Positions 17,462 through 25,034 of a stretch of DNA of 35,719 bases are shown here, one piece after another. Source of the DNA: Nitrospira sp. (GTDB lineage Bacteria; Nitrospirota; Nitrospiria; Nitrospirales; Nitrospiraceae); assembly GCA_018242665.1 (NCBI GenBank), contig JAFEBL010000029.1, positions 1-35,719 of the forward strand, in the 5' to 3' direction. Made by a program: the position numbers and the translations under genes. The notes below the pieces were generated by a model. That model searched no databases, was not told the DNA's origin, and saw nothing but the letters and a program-made list of their open reading frames with translations. The stretch's first letter is position 1; every line of letters begins with the position of its first letter.

Positions 17462-17505
17462 CGAGTCAACGACGACCTTCGCCATCGCCATCAAAGGTTT
17501 ACGGT

Positions 17506-19005
17506 ATGAACGCTATCGTCCTCATCGCGCTGCGCAGACCCTATACCTTCGTCGTGATGTCCATTCTCATCGTCCTGTTGGGAAGCCTCACCGTGCTGCA
17601 TATGCCCACCGATGTCTTCCCGAACATCACCATCCCCGTGACCTCCGTGGTCTGGATCTATTCGGGACTCCTGCCGCAGCAGGTGGAAGGTCGCATCACG
17701 TACCTGTTCGAGCGCTTTCTGACGTCAACGGTGGAGGGCATTAAATACATCCATAGCCATTCCTATTATGGGAGCAGCATCACGAATATCTTTCTCCAGG
17801 ATGGGGTCGACGTAGGCCGGGCCGAAGCGGACATCGTGGGGATTGCGCAAAACGTCGTGAAGGCTCTTCCGCCGGATATTTCCCCGCCCATGGTCATGCG
17901 TCTCGCGCCCTCCTCCATTCCTGTCGCCATGTTGCAGATCAGTTCCGACCACCTGACCCCGGCGGAACTCTACAACCTTGCCTATATGCGGATCCGCCCC
18001 CTGCTTGTAACTGTGCCTGGCATTGTCCTCCCACACCCCTATGGCGGACAGGACATGCAGGTCATGGTGAACCTGGATCAACAGAAGTTACTCGCGCGGC
18101 ACCTGACACCGGCGGATATTCACGATGTGCTGATGAAGCAGTATCTGGTTCTCCCCTCCGGCGACATCAAGATCAAAACGACCGACTGGATCGTGCAGAC
18201 GAACGCCTCCCCGCTCAAGATCGAGGACTTCAACGATATCCCCATCAAGCGGGAGGGCAACGCCTTCGTCTACTTGCGCGATGTCGCCACCGTGAAGCTC
18301 ATGGGTCGCGTGCAACAGAACGTGGTGCTGGTGAATGGGAAACAGACCGTCACCATCGTCGCGATGAAAAGCACCGAAGCCTCCACACTGGACGTGGTCG
18401 AGGGCATCAAGCAGATGATTCCGCGTGCCGAACAGGTGTCCCCGGAAGGTGTCAAGATCACGCTGCTCAACGATGCGTCCACCTTCGTGAAGGACTCGAT
18501 CAAGGATGTCGTGCATGAAATGGCGACCGCCGGCGCCCTGGTCGGCCTGATCGTGCTGTTACTGCTCGGCTCCTGGCGAGCCACGGTCATCGTCTGGACC
18601 TCGATACCGCTGTCCATTCTGACAGCCATTGTCGGCCTGCATCTGCTCGAAGAAACGATCAACGTCATGACCCTGGGCGGGCTGGCGTTGGCCGTCGGCA
18701 TTCTGGTCGATGACGCGACCGTGATGATCGAAAACATCGATCGCCATCTCGAGATGGGCAAACCCTTGGAGCAAGCCATCATCGACGCCGCCAATCAGAT
18801 CGTGGTGCCGACGCTCGTCGCGACGCTGTGCATTGCCATCGTCTGGCTTCCACTCTTCAAACTCGGCGGAGTGGCCGGATATCTGTTCAAACCTATGGCG
18901 GAAGCCGTCATCATCGCCATGCTCGCGTCCTTCATTCTGTCGCGCACGCTGGTGCCGACGATGGCGAAATATCTCTTGAAGGAGCACCATGTCGCTGCCG
19001 CATGA
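17506..19005 (+). CDS. RND efflux permease, N-terminal half (split gene)
   Basis: 499 aa covering TM1, the first periplasmic porter loop and TM2-TM6 of an RND pump. The start MNAIVLIALRRPYTFVVMSI follows AAAGG 10 bp upstream. The transmembrane Asp pair is kept in GILVDDATVMIENIDRH (residues 402-403). The frame ends at TGA 19003-19005 right after the cytoplasmic helix MAKYLLKEHH, the natural hinge between the two pseudo-symmetric halves. The second half starts at 18989 in another frame, with its own strong ribosome site, overlapping by 17 bp. A usual RND permease is one chain of 1000-1100 aa, so together these two make one pump. It could be a genuine two-subunit permease or an old frameshift; coupling favours two working proteins. 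Confidence 0.88.
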   Translation: MNAIVLIALRRPYTFVVMSILIVLLGSLTVLHMPTDVFPNITIPVTSVVWIYSGLLPQQVEGRITYLFERFLTSTVEGIKYIHSHSYYGSSITNIFLQDGVDVGRAEADIVGIAQNVVKALPPDISPPMVMRLAPSSIPVAMLQISSDHLTPAELYNLAYMRIRPLLVTVPGIVLPHPYGGQDMQVMVNLDQQKLLARHLTPADIHDVLMKQYLVLPSGDIKIKTTDWIVQTNASPLKIEDFNDIPIKREGNAFVYLRDVATVKLMGRVQQNVVLVNGKQTVTIVAMKSTEASTLDVVEGIKQMIPRAEQVSPEGVKITLLNDASTFVKDSIKDVVHEMATAGALVGLIVLLLLGSWRATVIVWTSIPLSILTAIVGLHLLEETINVMTLGGLALAVGILVDDATVMIENIDRHLEMGKPLEQAIIDAANQIVVPTLVATLCIAIVWLPLFKLGGVAGYLFKPMAEAVIIAMLASFILSRTLVPTMAKYLLKEHHVAAA

Positions 19006-20686
19006 ACCGCGAGAACAGATCGCCGCACCAGACTCGCGCAATCCCTTCGTGCGCTTTCAGAAGCAATTCGAACGCCGGTTCAATCAGACCGTCGAGCGCT
19101 ACGGGACGTTGCTGGAACGGATGATCGCCCATCGGCGCTCGTTCGTCACGATCATGCTGACGATCGCCTTGAGCTCACTCGTCCTGTTTTTCCTGCTCGG
19201 TCGCGACTATTTTCCCGAGATCAGATCGGGCGTGATTCAGATGCACATGCGAGCGCCGCTAGGCACACGCATCGAAGTGTCGGGTCGCATCGCGACCCTG
19301 GTCTCCGCGACCATCAAAGAATTGCTACCGGGCCAGGTGGAGAACATCGTCAGCAATTGCGGCCTGCCGGTCGGACCGCACAATCTGGCCTTCATTCCGA
19401 CGCCGACGATCGGGCCACAAGATTGCGATCTGACCATCCTCCTGACGGATGAAAAATCGCCGGTCTGGGAACATCGCATCAAGCTCCGCAGGGGATTGAA
19501 AGAGCGATATCCCGGTACGGAATTCACCTTTCAGCCGTCCGACCTGACCGCACAAATTCTGAATTTCGGCGCACCAGCGCCGATCGACGTGCAGGTCAAC
19601 GGGCCCGAGATGTACGCCAACTACGAATTCGCCCGCAGGTTAGCAGGCGCGTTCCGCGAGATTCCCGGCGCCGTCGACGTGGTGATCCAGCAGACCATGC
19701 GCACGCCGACCCTCATGGTCGAAGGCAATCGCACCTTCGGACTCGGGGTCAATCGCACGTTGAAGGACATGGCCGACAATCTACTCATGACGACCGCCGG
19801 CAGCCAACAGGTGGATCAAGTGTATTGGCTCGATCCCTCAACTGGGATGTCGTACCTGATCAACGTCTATACGCCGCAGCCCCAGATCAACAGCATCAAC
19901 AGTCTCAAGACCGTCCCTGTAGACGCATCGACGGATATCGCAGAGAACAATGTGCAATTGCTCGGTAATTTGGCAGATATCTCTGCCACGGGTACCCCGG
20001 GCGTCATCACGCACGGAAATATCATGCCGCTGTTCGACATCTATGTCTCGGCCGAAGGACGCGATCTCGGGGGGGTCCTGGCGGATGTGCAGCGGGAAGT
20101 CACGCGGCTCGCGCACGAGAAACCTCGCAGCGCGGACGTGCAAATCCATGGTCAGGCGTCGCTGATGTATGAAGCCTACGCTGAGCTGATCTTCGGCCTG
20201 CTTGCCTCGATCCTGCTGGTCTATCTGCTGATCGTGGTCAACTTTCAGTCCTGGCTCGATCCCTTTATCATCATCACGGCCTTGCCCGGCGCCTTGGCCG
20301 GTATCGCTTGGGCGCTATTCCTGAGCCATACCCGGTTGTCGGAGCCAGCCCTGACCGGTGCCATCTTGACCATGGGGACAGGGACCGCCAATTCAATCCT
20401 CGTCGTATCCTACGCGCGCGAGCGGCTTCAAGAACATGGTGACGCGCTGCTCGCTGCGCTCGAAGCCGGAAAGACTCGCTTCCGGCCGGTGCTCATGACG
20501 GCCTCAGCGATGATCCTCGGCATGGTCCCCATGGCCACCGGGTATTCTCAGAATGCGCCTCTCGGACGGGCCGTCATCGGCGGCTTGCTCATGGCAACGT
20601 TGTTTACATTGTTTTTCGTGCCGTGCGTCTATGCGATAGTCTACAGTCGACGCCCGGCTACAGACAGAGGAGCACCCTTACCATGA
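18989..20686 (+). CDS. RND efflux permease, C-terminal half (split gene)
   Basis: 565 aa starting at ATG 18989, 4 nt after AAGGAG, which lies inside the end of the first half. It begins with a soluble linker of about 50 residues, then TM7 (SFVTIMLTIALSSLVLFFLL), the periplasmic porter loop and TM8-TM12. In place of AcrB-type Ala-Lys-Asn the TM10 motif reads GTGTANSILVVSYARE, so the relay Lys is Ala467; the following RFRPVLMTASAMILGMVPMA keeps the Arg. I recall ATANS-type motifs in a distinct RND subfamily, so this need not inactivate the pump. The stop overlaps the next start as ATGA (20683-20686), so translation of permease and adaptor is coupled. Confidence 0.88.
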   Translation: MSLPHEPREQIAAPDSRNPFVRFQKQFERRFNQTVERYGTLLERMIAHRRSFVTIMLTIALSSLVLFFLLGRDYFPEIRSGVIQMHMRAPLGTRIEVSGRIATLVSATIKELLPGQVENIVSNCGLPVGPHNLAFIPTPTIGPQDCDLTILLTDEKSPVWEHRIKLRRGLKERYPGTEFTFQPSDLTAQILNFGAPAPIDVQVNGPEMYANYEFARRLAGAFREIPGAVDVVIQQTMRTPTLMVEGNRTFGLGVNRTLKDMADNLLMTTAGSQQVDQVYWLDPSTGMSYLINVYTPQPQINSINSLKTVPVDASTDIAENNVQLLGNLADISATGTPGVITHGNIMPLFDIYVSAEGRDLGGVLADVQREVTRLAHEKPRSADVQIHGQASLMYEAYAELIFGLLASILLVYLLIVVNFQSWLDPFIIITALPGALAGIAWALFLSHTRLSEPALTGAILTMGTGTANSILVVSYARERLQEHGDALLAALEAGKTRFRPVLMTASAMILGMVPMATGYSQNAPLGRAVIGGLLMATLFTLFFVPCVYAIVYSRRPATDRGAPLP

Positions 20687-21885
20687 CGAGGCTGGGAGGT
20701 AGAGGCCTTGCTATCGCGGCAATCCTGCTGTGTGTACTGTACGTGGCATATCGAGTGTACGACAGCAAAAGCGATGCGGCCTTGCTGCGGGACACCACAC
20801 TTAAAGACGCAATCCCGACCGTCGCCATTGTTCATCCCAAACCGGGCGCGTCGACCGAAACGATCACGCTTCCGGGCAATATTGTCGGCTGGTATGAAGC
20901 GCCCATCTATGCCCGCGTCACCGGCTACGTCAAAATGTGGTACAAGGACTACGGCGATCAGGTCAGGGAAGGCGACATCCTCGCCGAAATTAATGCGCCC
21001 GATCTCGACGCGGAATATGCGCAGGCCAAGGCGGATCTGGACACGGAACGCGCCCGGTACAAACTGGCCGAGGTCACCGCGCAACGCTGGGCGGCGCTCC
21101 GCCCGAACCATGCGGTGTCAGAACAGTCCATTACTGTCAAGGAACAGGAGCTCAAAGCCGAAGCGGCGAAGGTAAAGGCCGCGGAACAAAAAGTGCGAAA
21201 CATCGAGGCCTTCATCCGGTTCAAAACCATCGTCGCGCCCTTCAACGGCGTGGTGACGCAACGGACCATCAACGTCGGCGACCTCGTCAGCAAAGAAGGC
21301 ACCATCGCCACTCCGAACGCCAAGAGCAACCTGTTCACGGTGGCCGATGTCCATATGCTCCGTCTTTTCGTCAGTGTGCCGGAGACGTTCGGGCCGTTCC
21401 TCCAGGCCGGCCTGACGGCCGACGTGACCGTGCCCCAATTGCCCAATCGCCATTTCACCGCACAATTCCTGACCGTCGCCAAAGGATTCGATATCAGCAC
21501 GCGGACGGCAGTGACGGTCTTTACGATCGAGAACGATGACCGGGCGCTCTGGCCCGGCTCCTACGCACAGGTCCATCTGACCGCGCCCGTTGATCGGCAG
21601 GTGTTCATGATTCCCTCCACTGCATTGGTGTTCCAGGAGCATGGCACACAGGTAGCCCTGGTCACGGATGAAGACCGCATTCATCTCCAGCCCATCACCG
21701 TGAGCAAACTCATGGACAATGCCGTCGAGGTGGCCGAAGGAGTCTCCTTGAATGCGCGGCTCGTGAACAATCCCAGTGCCGCCTTGCTTGAAGGCGACAA
21801 GGTCCGGGTCGTGACGCCGGCATCGGGGTATGACCTCGTCAGCCATCCGTCCCCCATGCCCGGCACCGCGTCGAAAGAGCCATAA
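20683..21885 (+). CDS. RND efflux periplasmic adaptor (membrane fusion protein) of the split pump
   Basis: 400 aa. The ATG at 20683 overlaps the preceding stop by 4 bp and has GAGGAG about 10 bp upstream; an in-frame start at 20623 lies inside the permease gene and is rejected. A single N-terminal membrane helix (LAIAAILLCVLYVAYRVY) anchors it, with no lipobox. Adaptor landmarks are LPGNIVGWYEAPIYARVTGY, DYGDQVREGDILAEINAP, a coiled hairpin (about 110-170), FKTIVAPFNGVVTQRTINVG and the barrel with FTIENDDRALWPGSYAQVHL. It should join the split permease to the outer-membrane factor encoded 2 bp downstream. Order is permease, permease, adaptor, channel. Confidence 0.93.
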   Translation: MTRLGGRGLAIAAILLCVLYVAYRVYDSKSDAALLRDTTLKDAIPTVAIVHPKPGASTETITLPGNIVGWYEAPIYARVTGYVKMWYKDYGDQVREGDILAEINAPDLDAEYAQAKADLDTERARYKLAEVTAQRWAALRPNHAVSEQSITVKEQELKAEAAKVKAAEQKVRNIEAFIRFKTIVAPFNGVVTQRTINVGDLVSKEGTIATPNAKSNLFTVADVHMLRLFVSVPETFGPFLQAGLTADVTVPQLPNRHFTAQFLTVAKGFDISTRTAVTVFTIENDDRALWPGSYAQVHLTAPVDRQVFMIPSTALVFQEHGTQVALVTDEDRIHLQPITVSKLMDNAVEVAEGVSLNARLVNNPSAALLEGDKVRVVTPASGYDLVSHPSPMPGTASKEP

Positions 21886-21887
21886 CT

Positions 21888-23483
21888 ATGGTCAGCCTCT
21901 GCCGCCCGTTCGTTCGCATCGCCACCAGCCTGCTCGTCATCTGTTCGCTCGCCGCCTGCGCGTTCCCAGCCATCGACCTCGCGCCCCCCTACCAGGCCCC
22001 GCACTATGTCGTCCCCGTCTCTTGGCAGGGATCCAGTCCCTTCGTCGAAGCGAAGCCATCCGACGAAGCCCTGCGTCCCGACTGGTGGAAGGAGTTTCGT
22101 GATCCCATTCTTGACAACTTGGAAGATCAGGCCATGGTGGCCAACCCCGATCTGCAGGCCGCCGCCGAGCGGTTCGTCCAAGCTCGTGACGTCATGATGA
22201 AGGCCCGCGCGCAGTACCTGCCCCATATCGGAGTAGAGATCGGCGCGTCCGGCAATAAGCAGTCTGTCGATGCACTGTTCCGCCCGCCGAATATTTCGGA
22301 GTTCGGCACGACGGTCTACGGCGGGGGGCTGGCTTCCTGGGAACCGGATTTCTGGTCCGCACTGCGCAATGCCACACGCCTGGAGACCTACCGGGCACAG
22401 GAACGCGCCGCCGACTTTGGCCTGGCGCGCCTCAGCCTGCAGGCCGAGGTGGCGGCCAACTACTTCACGCTGCGAGGCTATGACGCCCAGAGCGCGATCT
22501 ACGCCCAATCAATCGAACTGTACAGCCAGTCGCTGAAGCTCGTGAATGCCCAATTTGCCGGCGCCATCGCCTCGGCCCTGGATGTGGCTCGCGTCGAATC
22601 CCTGCTGTTCAGCACGGAAACCAAATATGCCCAAATCCAAGGGCAACGCCAGGTGACGGAACAGGCCATCGCGATTTTGTTGAACCGAGCACCTGGCGGT
22701 TTCACAATCGACGCGGTGGATACCATTCGGGTGAGCCAATTTAGAATCCCGAACAGCATTCCGTCCATACTGCTCGAACGTCGGCCGGACATTGCCGCCA
22801 TGGAACGACGAATGGCGGAGGCCAACCGGGCAATCGGCATGGCGCGTGCCGCCTTTTTCCCCAATGTGTCGTTCCGGCTCGGCGGCGGGTTTGAGGACAA
22901 CGGCTTCAATCTGCTCGCACTAGCAAATAGCTTCTGGTCCTACGGCTCCTCGGTCTCGCTTCCATTGTTTCAAGCCGGCTACCGGCGCGCGCAATTGCAA
23001 CAGTCCTGGTCGGCTTATCGCGAGACGGAAGATCGGTATCGATCGACGGTCCTGAACGCGTTTCGCGAAGTGGAGAACGGGCTCAGCCTGACGAACCGGC
23101 TCACCGCCGCGGCCAACCGGCAGGACGCGGCAGTCGGAGCGACGCAGAAGGCACAGGATCTGACCATGGAGCTCTATCAAGGCGGTTTGGCCTCCAGCCT
23201 CGAACTCATTTATGCCCAGGTGGCCACGCTGACGGCGCGTATCGACTCCGTGCAGGTGAAGGCAGAGCTGCTGCGCTCATCCGTCGGGTTGCTGCGCGCA
23301 CTGGGAGGCGGCTGGAACCGTGACCAATTGCCGACGGACGACCAGATCCAACCGTTTGGAACCTTTCAGTATGTCGATCTCGACAAGCCTCCGCCTGCCG
23401 GCGGCATCGATGTCAACGCGGAGAATAACTGGGCCCATAATGACTTGACCACAAGGCCGGCGCCCTTACGGCCACGACCATAA
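21888..23483 (+). CDS. Outer-membrane efflux factor (OprM/NodT-type lipoprotein)
   Basis: 531 aa with a lipoprotein signal ending in SLAAC (Cys24), followed by the family-typical mature start with PPYQAP and RPDWWKEFRDPILDNLEDQA. Two repeated TolC-like domains follow: NPDLQAAAERFVQARDVMMK and ARAQYLPHIG in the first, and SIPSILLERRPDIAAMERRM, EANRAIGMARAAFFPNVSF and YQGGLASSLELIYAQ in the second. It should trimerise into a beta-barrel plus periplasmic tunnel and provide the exit duct for the split RND pump. The first RND operon in this window has no channel of its own, so this protein may serve both. It starts 2 bp after the adaptor stop. Confidence 0.94.
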   Translation: MVSLCRPFVRIATSLLVICSLAACAFPAIDLAPPYQAPHYVVPVSWQGSSPFVEAKPSDEALRPDWWKEFRDPILDNLEDQAMVANPDLQAAAERFVQARDVMMKARAQYLPHIGVEIGASGNKQSVDALFRPPNISEFGTTVYGGGLASWEPDFWSALRNATRLETYRAQERAADFGLARLSLQAEVAANYFTLRGYDAQSAIYAQSIELYSQSLKLVNAQFAGAIASALDVARVESLLFSTETKYAQIQGQRQVTEQAIAILLNRAPGGFTIDAVDTIRVSQFRIPNSIPSILLERRPDIAAMERRMAEANRAIGMARAAFFPNVSFRLGGGFEDNGFNLLALANSFWSYGSSVSLPLFQAGYRRAQLQQSWSAYRETEDRYRSTVLNAFREVENGLSLTNRLTAAANRQDAAVGATQKAQDLTMELYQGGLASSLELIYAQVATLTARIDSVQVKAELLRSSVGLLRALGGGWNRDQLPTDDQIQPFGTFQYVDLDKPPPAGGIDVNAENNWAHNDLTTRPAPLRPRP

Positions 23484-23730
23484 CTACCTCTGGTACTCAC
23501 AGAAAACCTTCCATCGCTCGCCGTTCTCCAGAAAGATAGTCCAGGACGATCCCGTCGTTTCGCACCGAGCGCCTTGTGCGCGACCGCTCATCTTCCCACG
23601 TGTGTCTTCCACACCGGCGACATTTTCATCGATTCCGAGCCGGCCTCAACTGGCACCCATATTGCTCTTCCTTCAGTGAGACCTTCCACAATGCGTAACC
23701 ACCCCTACCCTCAACTGAAAGGAGTCCATC

Positions 23731-24195
23731 ATGGAACGATCCTTCCGACAGTTGGCATTCTTGTTCATCATTCTGGCCTGGATGGCCGTTTCTCTCGGGC
23801 CCGCCGGCGCGACCACCTGGGCCGCACCGCCGTGGATCGATAAAATCGCCTTGACGGTGATGGAACAGAAAAACCTGTCCACGAGCGGAAACTTTACTCC
23901 TTACTTCCAGCAGCTGGAGGTGGTCAGTGAAGCAGCCGCAAAGGGGGAGTACAACGGGAAGCGAAACGGGATGAATCGTTTTCTCGAAATGCTGGAAACA
24001 AGAGAAGGAGGAATCAGCGTCGACGCGGCGCACAAAATTTTTTCCGCCGTCGCCAAATCGGTGCCCTACGCCGTGCTTCTTCCCTTGAAGAGTGAAGACA
24101 AACTGGACCAGGAAGAGAAGGCGTTGGTCGAGCGCATGAAGCGGTTTGCTGCATCGATCAGGGACCAGGACGAACGGGCGTCCATGGCACACTGA
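23731..24195 (+). CDS. Small exported protein of unknown function
   Basis: 154 aa with AAAGGAG 7 bp upstream of the ATG. A Sec signal (RQLAFLFIILAWMAVSLG, probable cleavage near AGA-TT) precedes a mature part of about 125 residues that is largely helical and charged. It has no Cys in the mature region and no motif I recognise. The composition (KSEDKLDQEEKALVERMKRF) suggests a soluble periplasmic helical protein. It stands alone, 247 bp after the efflux operon and convergent with the TonB-like gene, with a long hairpin at 24244-24281 between them. Function unknown. Confidence 0.72.
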   Translation: MERSFRQLAFLFIILAWMAVSLGPAGATTWAAPPWIDKIALTVMEQKNLSTSGNFTPYFQQLEVVSEAAAKGEYNGKRNGMNRFLEMLETREGGISVDAAHKIFSAVAKSVPYAVLLPLKSEDKLDQEEKALVERMKRFAASIRDQDERASMAH

Positions 24196-24243
24196 CCAAT
24201 TTCGTTCACATCAACCAACCCAGGCGGCGAACGAGTGGAAGCA

Positions 24244-24281
24244 GCTCCTGATCCCATGTTTCAAGACATGAGATCAGGAGC
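24244..24281. terminator. Long hairpin between convergent genes, probable bidirectional terminator
   Basis: GCTCCTGATC (24244-24253) pairs perfectly with GATCAGGAGC (24272-24281). Inside, CATGT (24255-24259) pairs with ACATG (24266-24270) around a 6-nt loop, with one C-A mismatch between the stems. There is no T-tract, so termination may be factor-assisted. Confidence 0.5.
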
Positions 24282-24310
24282 CCACATCACGCATGGTTTG
24301 GGACATGTAC

Positions 24311-24745
24311 CTACTGCGACCGGAAATGAATCCGCACGGTGAGTTCGCCGTCGACGGGATCGTCGCCCTTGAGCTGCGGGGCGAAGGTCCATTTGTTGAG
24401 CGCGATGATCCCGGCAATCGTGAGCTCACGATGTTTGGCCGGTTCGAGTACCACCACCGTCACCTGGGCATCTTTCGACACGAGCAGCCGCGCCTTCATC
24501 CAATCGTCGAGCGGCTTCCCCTCCAGCGACGACGGAATAGCCGGCCAGGGTGTCGATTTCGGCACCGGCCCCACCTGCTGATCCTTGTTCAGCGGCAGCC
24601 CATGCACATGCACTTCCGGCAGCTCGATGATATCCGCATCCAGCGCATGATCCGCCTCATGCGTCGCCTCATCACCGGATGCGGCATGAGCTGAAACTGA
24701 CAGACAGAGAAAACCCACAATCGATAGTGTCATAAGGTATTGCAT
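24311..24745 (-). CDS. Soluble exported TonB C-terminal-domain-like protein
   Basis: 144 aa with AGGA about 10 bp upstream of the ATG. An N-terminal Sec signal (MTLSIVGFLCLSVSAHA) is followed by an acidic, His-containing linker and a C-terminal domain from about residue 66 (STPWPAIPSSLEGKPLDDWM, AQVTVVVLEP, ALNKWTFAPQLKGDDPVDGE) that looks like the TonB C-terminal fold in the energy-transducer family. The Pro-rich spacer and a permanent membrane anchor of a true TonB are absent, so it would be periplasmic rather than an ExbBD-coupled transducer. It lies downstream of a TonB-dependent receptor on the same strand, with 289 bp of repeats between, and probably assists that receptor. Confidence 0.65.
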   Translation of the reverse strand: MQYLMTLSIVGFLCLSVSAHAASGDEATHEADHALDADIIELPEVHVHGLPLNKDQQVGPVPKSTPWPAIPSSLEGKPLDDWMKARLLVSKDAQVTVVVLEPAKHRELTIAGIIALNKWTFAPQLKGDDPVDGELTVRIHFRSQ

Positions 24746-24761
24746 CAGGTTTGCATCCTAT

Positions 24762-24810
24762 CTTATCCAACCGCAGAGGCTCAAACGGGTCATCCAGCAA
24801 GACCAGCGGG
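24762..24810. repeat. Degenerate intergenic repeat, unit A (left arm only)
   Basis: The stretch TATCCAACCGCAGAGGCTC followed by AAACGGGTCATCCAGCAAG matches the left arm of the complete unit at 24910-25032, but the right arm is missing. Confidence 0.6.
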
Positions 24811-24820
24811 ATCACGATCC

Positions 24821-24875
24821 CCCTATCCGAAGCAGATGCCCAACAAGGTTGTCCAGCAAGGCCGCCCGCGACCAT
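24821..24875. repeat. Degenerate intergenic repeat, unit B (left arm only)
   Basis: TATCCGAAGCAGATGCCCAAC followed by a GTCCAGCAAGGCCGC segment aligns with the start of units A and C. Unit B begins 59 bp after A and 76 bp before C in the same orientation. Confidence 0.6.
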
Positions 24876-24909
24876 AAATCGAAGGTGTCACTCTTCCCCG
24901 GTCGGAAGC

Positions 24910-25032
24910 GGATGCTCAAACGGGGTCATCCAGCGAGGCCGCAGGCGACGCACGAACCGGAGGCGTACCCTCGGGGGTACGTTGAGGATTCGTGCGAGTC
25001 GAGAACGATGCTGGTGACCCGTTTCAGCATCC
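24910..25032. repeat. Complete composite palindromic repeat, unit C
   Basis: GGATGCTCAAACGGGGTCA at the left end is the imperfect inverse of TGACCCGTTTCAGCATCC at the right end. Two nested perfect stems lie inside: CGCACGAA with TTCGTGCG, and CGTACCC with GGGTACG around a short GC loop. The element ends 2 bp before the stop of the TonB-dependent receptor gene. I recall repeats of this shape in Nitrospira genomes. It is probably a non-autonomous miniature element or an mRNA-stabilising structure. Confidence 0.75.
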
Positions 25033-25034
25033 GT

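Larger units (their letters stand above)
17079..17505. other. 427-bp intergenic region between divergent modA-like and split-RND genes
   Basis: No convincing gene is present. A frame at 17216-17461 has no ribosome site and no recognisable protein. The region holds the inverted repeat at 17163-17230 and the direct repeat at 17431-17461, and presumably both promoters, though I cannot fix a good hexamer pair. Confidence 0.5.
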
